From NCBI GenBank assembly GCA_013791955.1, contig VMSW01000007.1:930001-994000 (forward strand): 64,000 nucleotides of DNA, written 5' to 3'. Below are positions 53,200 through 60,870 of the stretch, one piece after another. Every line of letters begins with the position of its first letter. The first letter of the stretch is position 1. The DNA is from Propionicimonas sp. Lineage in GTDB: Bacteria; Actinomycetota; Actinomycetes; Propionibacteriales; Propionibacteriaceae. The notes beneath the pieces are model-generated. The model had not been told where the DNA came from, did not search any database, and worked only from the letters and a program-made list of their open reading frames with translations. Made by a program: the position numbers and the translations under genes.

Positions 53200-53823
53200 A
53201 TGGCTCGCTACTACGACGTCCATCCGCAGAATCCGCAGCCGCGCACCTTGGTGCAGGTCGCCGAGTTGATCGCATCCGGTGGGCTGATTGCCTACCCGAC
53301 CGACTCTGGCTACGCGCTGGGCTGCAAACTGGGCAACCGGGAGGGCCTGGAGCGGATCAGGTCGATTCGGCGCCTCGATGATCGCCACCATTTCACCCTG
53401 GTCTGCAGCGAGTTCGCCCAGTTGGGTCAATACGTGCAGATGGACAACGACGTGTTTCGTGCGGTGAAGGCCGCCACCCCTGGGCCATACACCTTCATTC
53501 TGAAAGCCACCAAGGAAGCGCCGAAGGTGATGTTGCACCCAAAGAAGAAGACCGTTGGGGTGCGCCTGCCGAACCACACCACGGCGTTGGAGCTGCTCAA
53601 GGTGCTCGGGGAGCCGTTGATGAGTTCGACGCTGATGTTGCCCGAAGCCGTCGATCCGCTCACTGAGGGGTGGGTGGTTGATTCCGAAATCGGCAACCTG
53701 ATCGATGCGGTGCTCGACTCAGGCGACTGCGGCCTGGAGCCCACCACCATTGTCGATCTGTCGACCGATGAGCCGCAGATCCTGCGCTACGGGGCCGGGG
53801 ACGCTGCCGCGTTCGAGTCCTGA
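53200..53823 (+). CDS. Sua5/YciO/YrdC family protein (YciO-like)
   Basis: A 207-residue member of the YrdC family. The N-terminal part has YPTDSGYALGCKLGNREGLERIRSIRRLDDRHHFTLVCS with the nucleotide-binding basic patch; KTVGVRLPNHTTALELL lies near residue 118. YciO is close in size and sequence to this protein, but only TsaC/Sua5 makes the threonylcarbamoyl-AMP for tRNA. I call it YciO-like because of the long-form lacking C-terminal Sua5 domain and the GLERIRSIRRLD segment. Its 3' end overlaps the convergent activase gene by 37 bases. Confidence 0.88.
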   Translation: MARYYDVHPQNPQPRTLVQVAELIASGGLIAYPTDSGYALGCKLGNREGLERIRSIRRLDDRHHFTLVCSEFAQLGQYVQMDNDVFRAVKAATPGPYTFILKATKEAPKVMLHPKKKTVGVRLPNHTTALELLKVLGEPLMSSTLMLPEAVDPLTEGWVVDSEIGNLIDAVLDSGDCGLEPTTIVDLSTDEPQILRYGAGDAAAFES

Positions 53824-56800
53824 ACGCGCTGATCGGCGAGCGGACGTAGCTGCAGCAACACCGGTGGCGGGGCGGCCAGTTCGGTGAAGGTGAGCCGGCT
53901 GGTGCCGGGCTGAGCATTCTTGAGCGCGGTCGCCACGACCAGCTTGATTCGATTGAGCTGGTTCACCTCGCTGGCCCCGGGGTCATAGTCAATCGAGGCG
54001 ATATTCGCCTCTGGATGGCGCCGCCTGATCTCGGCGAACATGCCCTTGCCCACAACGTGATTGGGCAGGCACGCGAAGGGCTGAGCGCAGATGATGTTCG
54101 GCGTCCCGCTGGTAATCAACTCCAGCATTTCGGCGGTCAGCAGCCAGCCTTCACCGGCGGTGGTGCCGAGCGAGATGACTTCCTGGGCCCGTTCAGCCAT
54201 CGTCTCCAGGCTCGATTGGACGGTGAACTTGCCGTTGCTGCGTGCCAGTGCCCGGTTGACCACCGACTGGTACTGCTCGATCAGCCAAAGGCCAAGCTTC
54301 TTGGCCTGTCGGGTCCGCTTGCCGATGCCAAGGTGCTGCCACTTCCATTCGCCGGTAAACAGGGCCTGGCCGAAGAACTCCAACAGGCCGGGCAGCACCG
54401 CCTCGCAGCCCTCGGCCTCGATCACCCCCACTGCGTTGTTGTTGGCGTCTGGATGGAACTTGACCAGGATTTCGCCGACCAACCCGATGCGCGGCTTGCG
54501 GCCGATGTTCAACAGAGGCAGCGCGTCGAACTCGCTGACAATCTGTTCGATCAGCTTCGCGTAGCCCAGACGCTTGCCAAAGGTGGGACTGTGGCCATTG
54601 TTGGTGAAATGCTCGGCGCAGATCGCGTCCCACCGACGGTACAGCTCATCAGCACTGCCGGGCACCTCCTCATAGGGGCGCACTCTAAGCAGGACGGTTT
54701 GCAGTAGATCTCCCAGGACCAAGGCCTGGATGCCCTTGTGGACCAACCCTGGAGTGATCTTGAACCCCGGGTTCTCTTCGAATCCCTGGGCGCTGACCGC
54801 GATCACTGGCACCTGCCCGAAACCAGCATCGGCCAGCCCCTTGCGCAACATGCCTGCGTAGTTGGTGGCTCGGCACATGCCGCCGGTCTGGGTGATCATC
54901 ACGCTGGCATTGCCGGGATCACCACCCCCGGTGAGGAATTTGTTCACCAGTTGGCCGATCACCATCACCGCGGGGTAGCAGGCGTCGTTGTTGACGTACT
55001 TCAGGCCGGCTTCGACGTCGGCGGCGCTGGCCTGTTCGAGCAGTTCGACGTTGTAGCCGAGTTGGCGAAGCACGACGGTGACCAGCCTGAAGTGGATCGG
55101 GGCCATTTGTGGGGCGTAGATGGTGTGGTTTCGCCGATCAGCCTTGGTGAAGGCCGGGCGAACCGAGCGCGCTAGGTCGTCGGCGTAGGTGACGATCTCA
55201 GCGCTGGCTCGGCGATCCTCGGTGGCGGCCTTCAGCGAGCGGAGCCTGATCCGCGCGGCTCCGAGGTTTGAGACTTCGTCGATCTTGAGCACGGTGTAGA
55301 CGTTGTCGGCTGCTTCCAGAATCTCCTGCACCTGGTCGGTGGTGATGGCATCGACCCCGCAGCCGAAGGAATTCAGTTGCACGAGTTCGAGGCTCTGGTT
55401 GGTGATGCTGACTGCAGCCGCCTCATAAAGCCGGGTGTGGTAGGCCCACTGATCCCGGACGCGCAGCGGGCGCACCACGCGAGGTTCATCGATGATGCTG
55501 TCTTCGGTGAAGACGGCCAGGCCCAGGCCGGTGATCAGTTCGGGCAGTCCGTGGTTGATCTCCGGATCCACGTGATAGGGGCGACCAGCCAGCACGATGC
55601 CGCGGCCACCTTGCTCGGCGAGCCAGGCCAACCCGCGGGCGCCTTCGGCTTTGATATCGGCTTTGAATCGCTCGTCCTCGGCGTAACCCGCAGCCACCGC
55701 AGCGCTCGCCTCGGCCAGAGTCACCCCATAGGTGGTGAAGGTCTCCATCAAGCGGCGCGGCAGGATGCTCGGCTCATTCAAGTTGAGGAAGGGGCTGAAG
55801 AGTTGCACGCCGGGTTCCCGCAGCCCGGCAATGTTGGCGCCAAGTACTTGCGGGTAGTAGGCGACCACCGGGCAGTTGAAGTGATTGTCGGCGCCCGGGC
55901 TGGCGTCCTGTTCGAAGGGGACGCACGGATAGAAGATGGCTTTGACGCCGCGGGCCAGCAGATCCTCAATGTGACCATGAGCGAGCTTGGCCGGATAGCA
56001 GACGTTTTCGGACGGGATGGATTCCGCGCCCTTGGTGAGGGTGTCGTGGTCGGAGCGTTTGGACAAAATCACCCGGAAGCCAAGCCGGGATAGCACGGTG
56101 AACCAGAACGGGTAGTTCTCATACATGTTCAGCACCCGCGGGATGCCGATGTCACCGCGGGTCGCCGCAGCCGCGGACAGCCGACGGTAGCCGAAGGCTC
56201 GTCGGTACTTGTAGTCGTAGAGGTTCGGTAGCTCGGCCCGGTGCGGCGCGCCGTCGGCTGCCGCGCCGCGCTCGCAGCGGTTCCCCGAAACGTGGCGGGT
56301 GCCATCGCTAAACGCCGACACGGTGAGCTGACAGTGGTTCTGGCAAAGCCGACAGAGGTCCATTTCGGCCTTGACACTGAACTCGGCCAGTTCGCCGGCC
56401 GTCAGGGCCTCGGAGCGCTCCCCGGGCTGCCAGCGAGCGCCCGCAGTGAGCGCAGCTCCGTAGGCACCCATGAGGCCGGCCAGATCAGGGCGGACGACCT
56501 GGGCGCCAGTTAGGAGTTCGAAGGCGCGAAGCACGGCGTCGTTGAGGAAAGTGCCGCCCTGCACCACCACCTTGGGCCCGAGCTGACCGGCGTCCCTGAG
56601 CTTGATGACCTTGTAGAGGGCGTTTCGCACGACCGAATAGGACAGCCCGGCGGAAATGTCGCCGACCTCAGCACCGTCCTTTTGGGCCTGCTTCACCGAG
56701 GAGTTCATGAAGACCGTGCACCGGCTGCCGAGATCGACGGGCGCATTGGCCGAAACCGCCGCATCCGCAAAGGAAGCCACGTCGGTGCCCATGGTTTCGG

Positions 56801-58268
56801 CGAAGGTCTGCAGGAACGAACCGCAACCTGAGGAGCAGGCCTCGTTCACCGAGATCGAGTCGACGGCGCCACCCTTGATCTTGAGGTACTTCATGTCCTG
56901 GCCGCCGATGTCGATCACCGAGCTCACCCCAGGGCAGACCCGCTCGGCGGCGCGATAGTGGGCCATGGTCTCAACTTCGCCCTCATCGATCCGCAGGGCT
57001 GCGCGAATCAGGTCTTCGCCGTAACCGGTCACACAGCTTCGGGCAAGGTAGGCCGCCGCTGGCAGCGCGCCGCGTACTCGGGTGAGAATGTCGACCGCGG
57101 CACTGACCGGATCGCCCATGTTGGAGGCGTAGTGGGAGAACAACACCTGGTCAGCGGTGTCGATCAGCACTGCTTTGATCGTCGTTGAACCGGCGTCAAT
57201 TCCCAGGAAACAGGGCCCAACAGCGGTGGTCAGTTCGCTGCGGGGGAGCCGGGTGCGATCGTGGCGCTCAACGAAAGCCAGCCGTTCGGCCTCATCGGTG
57301 AAGAGTGGGCGCATGGCTGGCGTTACGACGCTCAACGGGACGGCGCGGCGCAGCCCGTCCAGCATGTCGGGGATGGTGCGCAGTTGGCTATCGGCCAGCA
57401 GGGCTGCTCCGATGGCTACGAAAAGCTGGGCATTCGGCGGGGTGGTGAAACGGGTGACCGGTCCGGTCAGGGCGCGGCGGAAGGCTTCGCGTAGGCCGGG
57501 CAGGAAATGCAATGGCCCACCGAGGAAGACCAGGTTGCCGCGAATCGGGTGACCGGCGGCCAAACCAGAGATCGTCTGCAGTGCGACGGCCTGAAACACC
57601 GAGGCCGCCAGATCATGATGGGCCGCTCCTTGATTGATTAGGGGCTGCAGGTCGGACTTGGCGAACACGCCGCAGCGGGAGGCGATCGGGTAGAGCGTCT
57701 GATAGCGCTCGGCCAACTCCGAGAGCCCAGCCGCGTCGGTCTGTAGCAGGGTGGCCATCTGATCGATGAAGGCACCGGTGCCGCCAGCACAGGTGCCGTT
57801 CATGCGCTGCTCAGGGACTGGATGTAAGTAGGTGATCTTCGCGTCCTCGCCGCCCAGTTCCACAATCACGTCCGCGCCAGCCACGTGGCGCTCGACAGCT
57901 TCAGTGCTGGCAATGACTTCTTGGACGAAACCAACTCCCATCAGCTCGGCTACGTGCACACCGCCGGAACCGGTAACCGCGCAGTTGAACTTGGCTGCTG
58001 GGTAGACGGCGGAGATGTGGCCGAGTAGCTTGCGCAGTTCGCCGCGGACGTCGGCGTTGTGGCGGCGGTAGTCGCTGAAGACCACCTGACCCTGATCGAG
58101 GATGACCGCCTTGACTGTGGTGGAACCGATGTCGAGGCCGAGGCGCGGCCCAATCACTGGGCGTGCCGCTGGTCGGTGCGAAGTACAGCTTTCGTCCGTC
58201 CGGGGTTGCCGTGAGGTGTCAGCAATCGGTCCGACATGGCCCCATCCTGCCGCAGACTGGCTCGGCAT
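53787..58268 (-). CDS. Giant acyl-CoA dehydratase activase-related protein
   Basis: A 1493-residue fusion of two activase modules and dehydratase-like parts. ASKHA domain 1 starts GLDIGSTTVKAVILDQ (about 43) and includes GGEDAKIT and NGTCAGGTGAF; ASKHA domain 2 starts LGIDAGSTTIKAVLID (about 350) with IGGQDMKYLKIKGG and NEACSSGCGSFLQTFAE. A four-Cys cluster CRLCQNHC is at about 650, followed by a DUF2229-like part and an HgdB-like region (COG3581). It is cytoplasmic and probably an oxygen-sensitive Fe-S ATPase. Relatives activate 2-hydroxyacyl-CoA dehydratases in anaerobes. No separate dehydratase subunit is seen here. The ATG at 58268 is set by AGGTGC just before it; an internal start nearer GLDIG is possible. 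Confidence 0.85.
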   Translation of the reverse strand: MPSQSAAGWGHVGPIADTSRQPRTDESCTSHRPAARPVIGPRLGLDIGSTTVKAVILDQGQVVFSDYRRHNADVRGELRKLLGHISAVYPAAKFNCAVTGSGGVHVAELMGVGFVQEVIASTEAVERHVAGADVIVELGGEDAKITYLHPVPEQRMNGTCAGGTGAFIDQMATLLQTDAAGLSELAERYQTLYPIASRCGVFAKSDLQPLINQGAAHHDLAASVFQAVALQTISGLAAGHPIRGNLVFLGGPLHFLPGLREAFRRALTGPVTRFTTPPNAQLFVAIGAALLADSQLRTIPDMLDGLRRAVPLSVVTPAMRPLFTDEAERLAFVERHDRTRLPRSELTTAVGPCFLGIDAGSTTIKAVLIDTADQVLFSHYASNMGDPVSAAVDILTRVRGALPAAAYLARSCVTGYGEDLIRAALRIDEGEVETMAHYRAAERVCPGVSSVIDIGGQDMKYLKIKGGAVDSISVNEACSSGCGSFLQTFAETMGTDVASFADAAVSANAPVDLGSRCTVFMNSSVKQAQKDGAEVGDISAGLSYSVVRNALYKVIKLRDAGQLGPKVVVQGGTFLNDAVLRAFELLTGAQVVRPDLAGLMGAYGAALTAGARWQPGERSEALTAGELAEFSVKAEMDLCRLCQNHCQLTVSAFSDGTRHVSGNRCERGAAADGAPHRAELPNLYDYKYRRAFGYRRLSAAAATRGDIGIPRVLNMYENYPFWFTVLSRLGFRVILSKRSDHDTLTKGAESIPSENVCYPAKLAHGHIEDLLARGVKAIFYPCVPFEQDASPGADNHFNCPVVAYYPQVLGANIAGLREPGVQLFSPFLNLNEPSILPRRLMETFTTYGVTLAEASAAVAAGYAEDERFKADIKAEGARGLAWLAEQGGRGIVLAGRPYHVDPEINHGLPELITGLGLAVFTEDSIIDEPRVVRPLRVRDQWAYHTRLYEAAAVSITNQSLELVQLNSFGCGVDAITTDQVQEILEAADNVYTVLKIDEVSNLGAARIRLRSLKAATEDRRASAEIVTYADDLARSVRPAFTKADRRNHTIYAPQMAPIHFRLVTVVLRQLGYNVELLEQASAADVEAGLKYVNNDACYPAVMVIGQLVNKFLTGGGDPGNASVMITQTGGMCRATNYAGMLRKGLADAGFGQVPVIAVSAQGFEENPGFKITPGLVHKGIQALVLGDLLQTVLLRVRPYEEVPGSADELYRRWDAICAEHFTNNGHSPTFGKRLGYAKLIEQIVSEFDALPLLNIGRKPRIGLVGEILVKFHPDANNNAVGVIEAEGCEAVLPGLLEFFGQALFTGEWKWQHLGIGKRTRQAKKLGLWLIEQYQSVVNRALARSNGKFTVQSSLETMAERAQEVISLGTTAGEGWLLTAEMLELITSGTPNIICAQPFACLPNHVVGKGMFAEIRRRHPEANIASIDYDPGASEVNQLNRIKLVVATALKNAQPGTSRLTFTELAAPPPVLLQLRPLADQRVQDSNAAASPAP

Positions 58269-58280
58269 GCACCTGAGTTG

Positions 58281-58297
58281 ACCGGCGAAATGCCGGT
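58281..58297 (-). terminator. Hairpin after the SatD/membrane/HD operon
   Basis: ACCGGC and GCCGGT with a five-base loop lie between the HD-gene stop (58309) and the activase start (58268). The six-pair stem lacks a T-tract, so it may only weaken read-through. Confidence 0.4.
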
Positions 58298-58308
58298 TGT
58301 TGGATCAT

Positions 58309-58917
58309 TCAACGCCGGACCGCTTCGAGTTCTTGGAGTTCGGCGTGGAGGTTCGCCATCGCTTTGTCGGCCCAGAGTTGCTGGCCGATCGCGGTGTGGA
58401 ACAGGGGAGTGGCGCCCAGCAGCATCAGCACCCGCGACCGGCGCTGGTCGCGCCATTGGCGGCTGTTCAGCTCGGCGAATTCCGCGCGCAGTTGCGCCAC
58501 TGACTCCCAATAACGGTCCGACTTGGCGCCCAGCACTGCTAGATCGGCGTCGCTGATCCGGGCACCAGGACCATCCAGTTCGAGCGGTGCGTGATCAATG
58601 GTGATCAACACCAGTCGTTCAACCTCGCTGACCTCGGACGCCGGCAGCCCGGAGGCAGTCAGCTCGCTACGAGCCAAGGCTGCCGATGCTCGTTCGTCGG
58701 CCCCCGCCCGGTTGTGGTGTACCGAGTCATGAAACCAAATGGCCAACGCCTCTACTCGAGCAGTTGAGCCAAGTTGAGCAAGCGCGTCCAGACAATCGGC
58801 CAAGTGCAGAAGCCCATGGAAGTGCCGAGGTGGCGCCGCCCAGCGGGCCAGCAGGCGATCGCCAAGGCCGGGATCCTCGGGCAGCAGCTCAGCCCAGGAA
58901 TGCCGGAGTGATCCCAT
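58309..58917 (-). CDS. HD-domain phosphohydrolase
   Basis: A 202-residue predicted metal-dependent phosphohydrolase. HFHGLLHLADC at about residues 32-42 and the HD pair His63-Asp64 in WFHDSVHH mark the metal site; further helices contain a conserved ITIDHAPL near residue 120. It is the third gene of a tightly overlapped unit: its ATG overlaps the previous stop by one base (TGATG). HD enzymes of this size cut nucleotides or cyclic nucleotides, but the substrate is not known. Confidence 0.9.
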   Translation of the reverse strand: MGSLRHSWAELLPEDPGLGDRLLARWAAPPRHFHGLLHLADCLDALAQLGSTARVEALAIWFHDSVHHNRAGADERASAALARSELTASGLPASEVSEVERLVLITIDHAPLELDGPGARISDADLAVLGAKSDRYWESVAQLRAEFAELNSRQWRDQRRSRVLMLLGATPLFHTAIGQQLWADKAMANLHAELQELEAVRR

Positions 58918-59339
58918 CACCACAGGGTGATCAGCCACCAGGCCAGCCCAGCACAAGCGGCGGCGAAGAGGGTGCTGGCGAACGTGCCGATGATGAATCG
59001 CTCCGCGGCGCCAGAGGTGGTGGCGCGCAGCTCTGGATAGCGGGCCAAGCTCTTGACGGCAAGGACGACCGCAAGACCCTCACCAAAGCCGGCCAGCAGG
59101 GAAGCGAAGATGGCGAGCCGCTCGAGCATGCCGATCCAATGCCCGCCTCGCAGCAGCACGCCGGCGGCCAGCAGGCGAGGTGCCGGGGCCTGTGACTCGT
59201 CCTTGGCGTGAGCCTTGGCGGTAGCGGCGTCCACCCGACCGAAGAGCCAGCTCACCACCGGACTGCCGACAAATACCGCGATCGCGCCGAAGGCCGCCAC
59301 CAGCAGCACCTTCAACGCCAGCGCCAACAACGGGTTCAT
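58917..59339 (-). CDS. Membrane protein of the SatD operon
   Basis: A 140-residue membrane protein with three or four helices: residues 4-30, about 69-93 (ERLAIFASLLAGFGEGLAVVLAVKSLARYPEL), and 112-138. A polar, charged loop with RVDAATAKAHAKDESQ follows helix 1. HWIGMLERLAI is a recurrent motif of proteins found next to SatD in actinobacteria, as I recall. Its start overlaps the SatD stop by four bases and its stop overlaps the HD start by one. No function is known; it is the natural membrane partner for SatD. Confidence 0.82.
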   Translation of the reverse strand: MNPLLALALKVLLVAAFGAIAVFVGSPVVSWLFGRVDAATAKAHAKDESQAPAPRLLAAGVLLRGGHWIGMLERLAIFASLLAGFGEGLAVVLAVKSLARYPELRATTSGAAERFIIGTFASTLFAAACAGLAWWLITLW

Positions 59340-59986
59340 CGGAAATCACCCTCCCCATGCTGCAACAGATCGCTCAGCAGGCGCTGGCACAGATCAGCAC
59401 CGCGCCGACCTTCTTCACGGGCGGCAGCGGTCAGGCGTTGGCTGACCGCTGAAGGTGAGATACCCAGCTGCCGGGCTGCTTCGGCGTTGGTTAATCCAGA
59501 ATCGAGCAGGTCCATCAGCTCCCATCCTTCCTGGCTGCGTCGAGTGAGCACCCCCCGCCACAACCAAATCGCAGTTTCGGCGGCCCGCGCGTCTTCGGAG
59601 AGTTCACCGTAGCGCGCAGGGCTGACGTTCGGACTCACCCGCAAGGCGAAGGAGGTGGGCGCCTTACGGGCCGCCCCGATTGCCTCTCTGGCCGCGAGGT
59701 AGGCCGGTCCGCGGGCGGCTCTGGTGGAAGCTGGCAGCGGTTGATCGACGGAACCGAAGCCGACTCCTAGCCGCCAGCCGGCGTCCCTGGTGAGGGTCGC
59801 GATTGCGCCCACCAGGGCGTCCGGGGAGCTCACCAATGCCTGAATCTCGTCACCAGCGGTGCGTTCGAATGGCAGCACCAAATCCAGGCTGGCAAGGTGC
59901 GCCAGTGCCGTAGGCACCAGATCGGAGCCGTCGCGGCTGCCAATTTGGTCGGCAACCACCGCAAAAGTGAAGGCGTGTGACTTCAT
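59336..59986 (-). CDS. SatD-family protein with HTH
   Basis: A 216-residue protein matching the SatD family (named from a streptococcal acid-tolerance operon). The first 110 residues have features recalling nucleotide-cyclase palm domains: FAVVADQIGSRDG near the start, TAGDEIQALVSS (GDE at 45-47) and LGVGFGSV (73-80). The C-terminal part holds a helix-turn-helix (LTNAEAARQLGISPSAVSQRLTAA, about 165-188). Cyclase activity is not shown and the palm reading is mine. First gene of the SatD/membrane/HD operon, with a leaderless ATG behind a good promoter. Confidence 0.85.
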   Translation of the reverse strand: MKSHAFTFAVVADQIGSRDGSDLVPTALAHLASLDLVLPFERTAGDEIQALVSSPDALVGAIATLTRDAGWRLGVGFGSVDQPLPASTRAARGPAYLAAREAIGAARKAPTSFALRVSPNVSPARYGELSEDARAAETAIWLWRGVLTRRSQEGWELMDLLDSGLTNAEAARQLGISPSAVSQRLTAAAREEGRRGADLCQRLLSDLLQHGEGDFR

Positions 59987-59992
59987 TTCTCA

Positions 59993-60021
59993 AACTTAAG
60001 CTAAATGCCTTCACGTGGCAA
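59993..60021 (-). promoter_or_regulatory. Promoter of the SatD operon (leaderless)
   Basis: On the minus strand TTGCCA (60021-60016), a 17-base spacer and TAAGTT (59998-59993) lie six bases before the ATG at 59986. It is the best -35/-10 match among the leaderless promoters in the window. Confidence 0.7.
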
Positions 60022-60024
60022 GGG

Positions 60025-60507
60025 TTAGGCCTCTTCGGCGCACAGATCGGCCAGGATGGCCGCTGGCATGGCTTGCAGCAGAGCAGTGGGGGAGAGCTCG
60101 ACACTCAGCTCGGGGGAGCCACCACCGCAATAGAGCACTGGAAGTTCGGTCAGCGAGCGCTCCAGGACCAACAACACCTCGGGATCGGTGGTGAAGGGGG
60201 CCACGCCGCCCGGCGCCATACCGAGCGCAGCCAGGGTCTCGGGTGTGGCCGGACGCAGCGCTGAGCGTGAGACGGCGAGAGCTGCGGCCAGTTTCGGGTA
60301 GCGCAGCTTTGCCAGGCCAGGAATCGCGGCCAGGACACTGCGGCCGTCAGTGAGGGTGAAGGCCAGCGTCTTGGCCGAGGTGGAAACATCCAGCCCAGTT
60401 AGGTGCAGTTCATCGAAGTTGCGTGCCGGCGGGTGGCGATGCAGCTTGAACTCAACTTCAGCCGCGCGCAGCGCGGCCAGTGCGCCGGGAAGCTCGGTGG
60501 TGGTCAC
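60025..60507 (-). CDS. YbaK/EbsC aminoacyl-tRNA deacylase
   Basis: Trans-editing enzyme of the YbaK/ProX family that removes wrongly attached amino acids from tRNA. The 160-residue protein has the catalytic Lys46 in STSAKTLAF and the conserved GGVAPF near residue 100. I prefer the GTG at 60507, six bases after CACAAT; the ATG at 60525 has no ribosome site but cannot be excluded, and TTGTCC with CATTAT upstream (about 60590-60565) could be a promoter for it. Specificity (Cys-tRNA-Pro or other) is not clear. It lies upstream of SatD on the same strand. Confidence 0.88.
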   Translation of the reverse strand: MTTTELPGALAALRAAEVEFKLHRHPPARNFDELHLTGLDVSTSAKTLAFTLTDGRSVLAAIPGLAKLRYPKLAAALAVSRSALRPATPETLAALGMAPGGVAPFTTDPEVLLVLERSLTELPVLYCGGGSPELSVELSPTALLQAMPAAILADLCAEEA

Positions 60508-60637
60508 GGCTTCATTGTGGGGCATCGCGGAGGAGGCTCAGAGATCAGCCCGGATCAGGCATAATGTCATAATGTACCTTATCGGACAATGCCCTGAACG
60601 CGGTGCGAAGGTGGCGCTTGCCCCAACTGGGCTGGTA

Positions 60638-60793
60638 TCAGGGATGGGTCTGGAAGAACGTATCCACCGGCCCGAACAGACCCAGCGTCGAGTTCCCCAG
60701 AGCCGCGACGGCGACGATGATGACCGCGGCCACCGTGGCAACCAGGATCGCGTACTCGGCGCTGGTGGCGCCACGCTCAGTGCTGAAAATCAC
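60638..60793 (-). CDS. Flp-type IVb pilin
   Basis: A 51-residue pilin precursor. A short basic leader ends in ERG, then ATSAEYAILVATVAAVIIVAVAALG forms the hydrophobic core with the hallmark Gly-X4-Glu-Tyr, where prepilin peptidase should cut after the Gly. A short polar tail (NSTLGLFGPVDTFFQTHP) ends the protein. The GTG at 60793 follows TAGAGT by seven bases. No tadZABC or prepilin peptidase is nearby; the TadE-like gene is 9 kb away. Confidence 0.85.
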   Translation of the reverse strand: MIFSTERGATSAEYAILVATVAAVIIVAVAALGNSTLGLFGPVDTFFQTHP

Positions 60794-60800
60794 GCCCCAA

Positions 60801-60806
60801 ACTCTA
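60801..60806 (-). promoter_or_regulatory. -10 element (TAGAGT) of the flp gene
   Basis: TAGAGT on the minus strand ends seven bases before the GTG at 60793, as at ptrB. A near-leaderless transcript is likely. Confidence 0.5.
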
Positions 60807-60870
60807 AATGCAAACAATGGGGTTTGGCTGTCCCCCATCAGAGCTACTGCGCAATCAGCTTCTCAACTTC

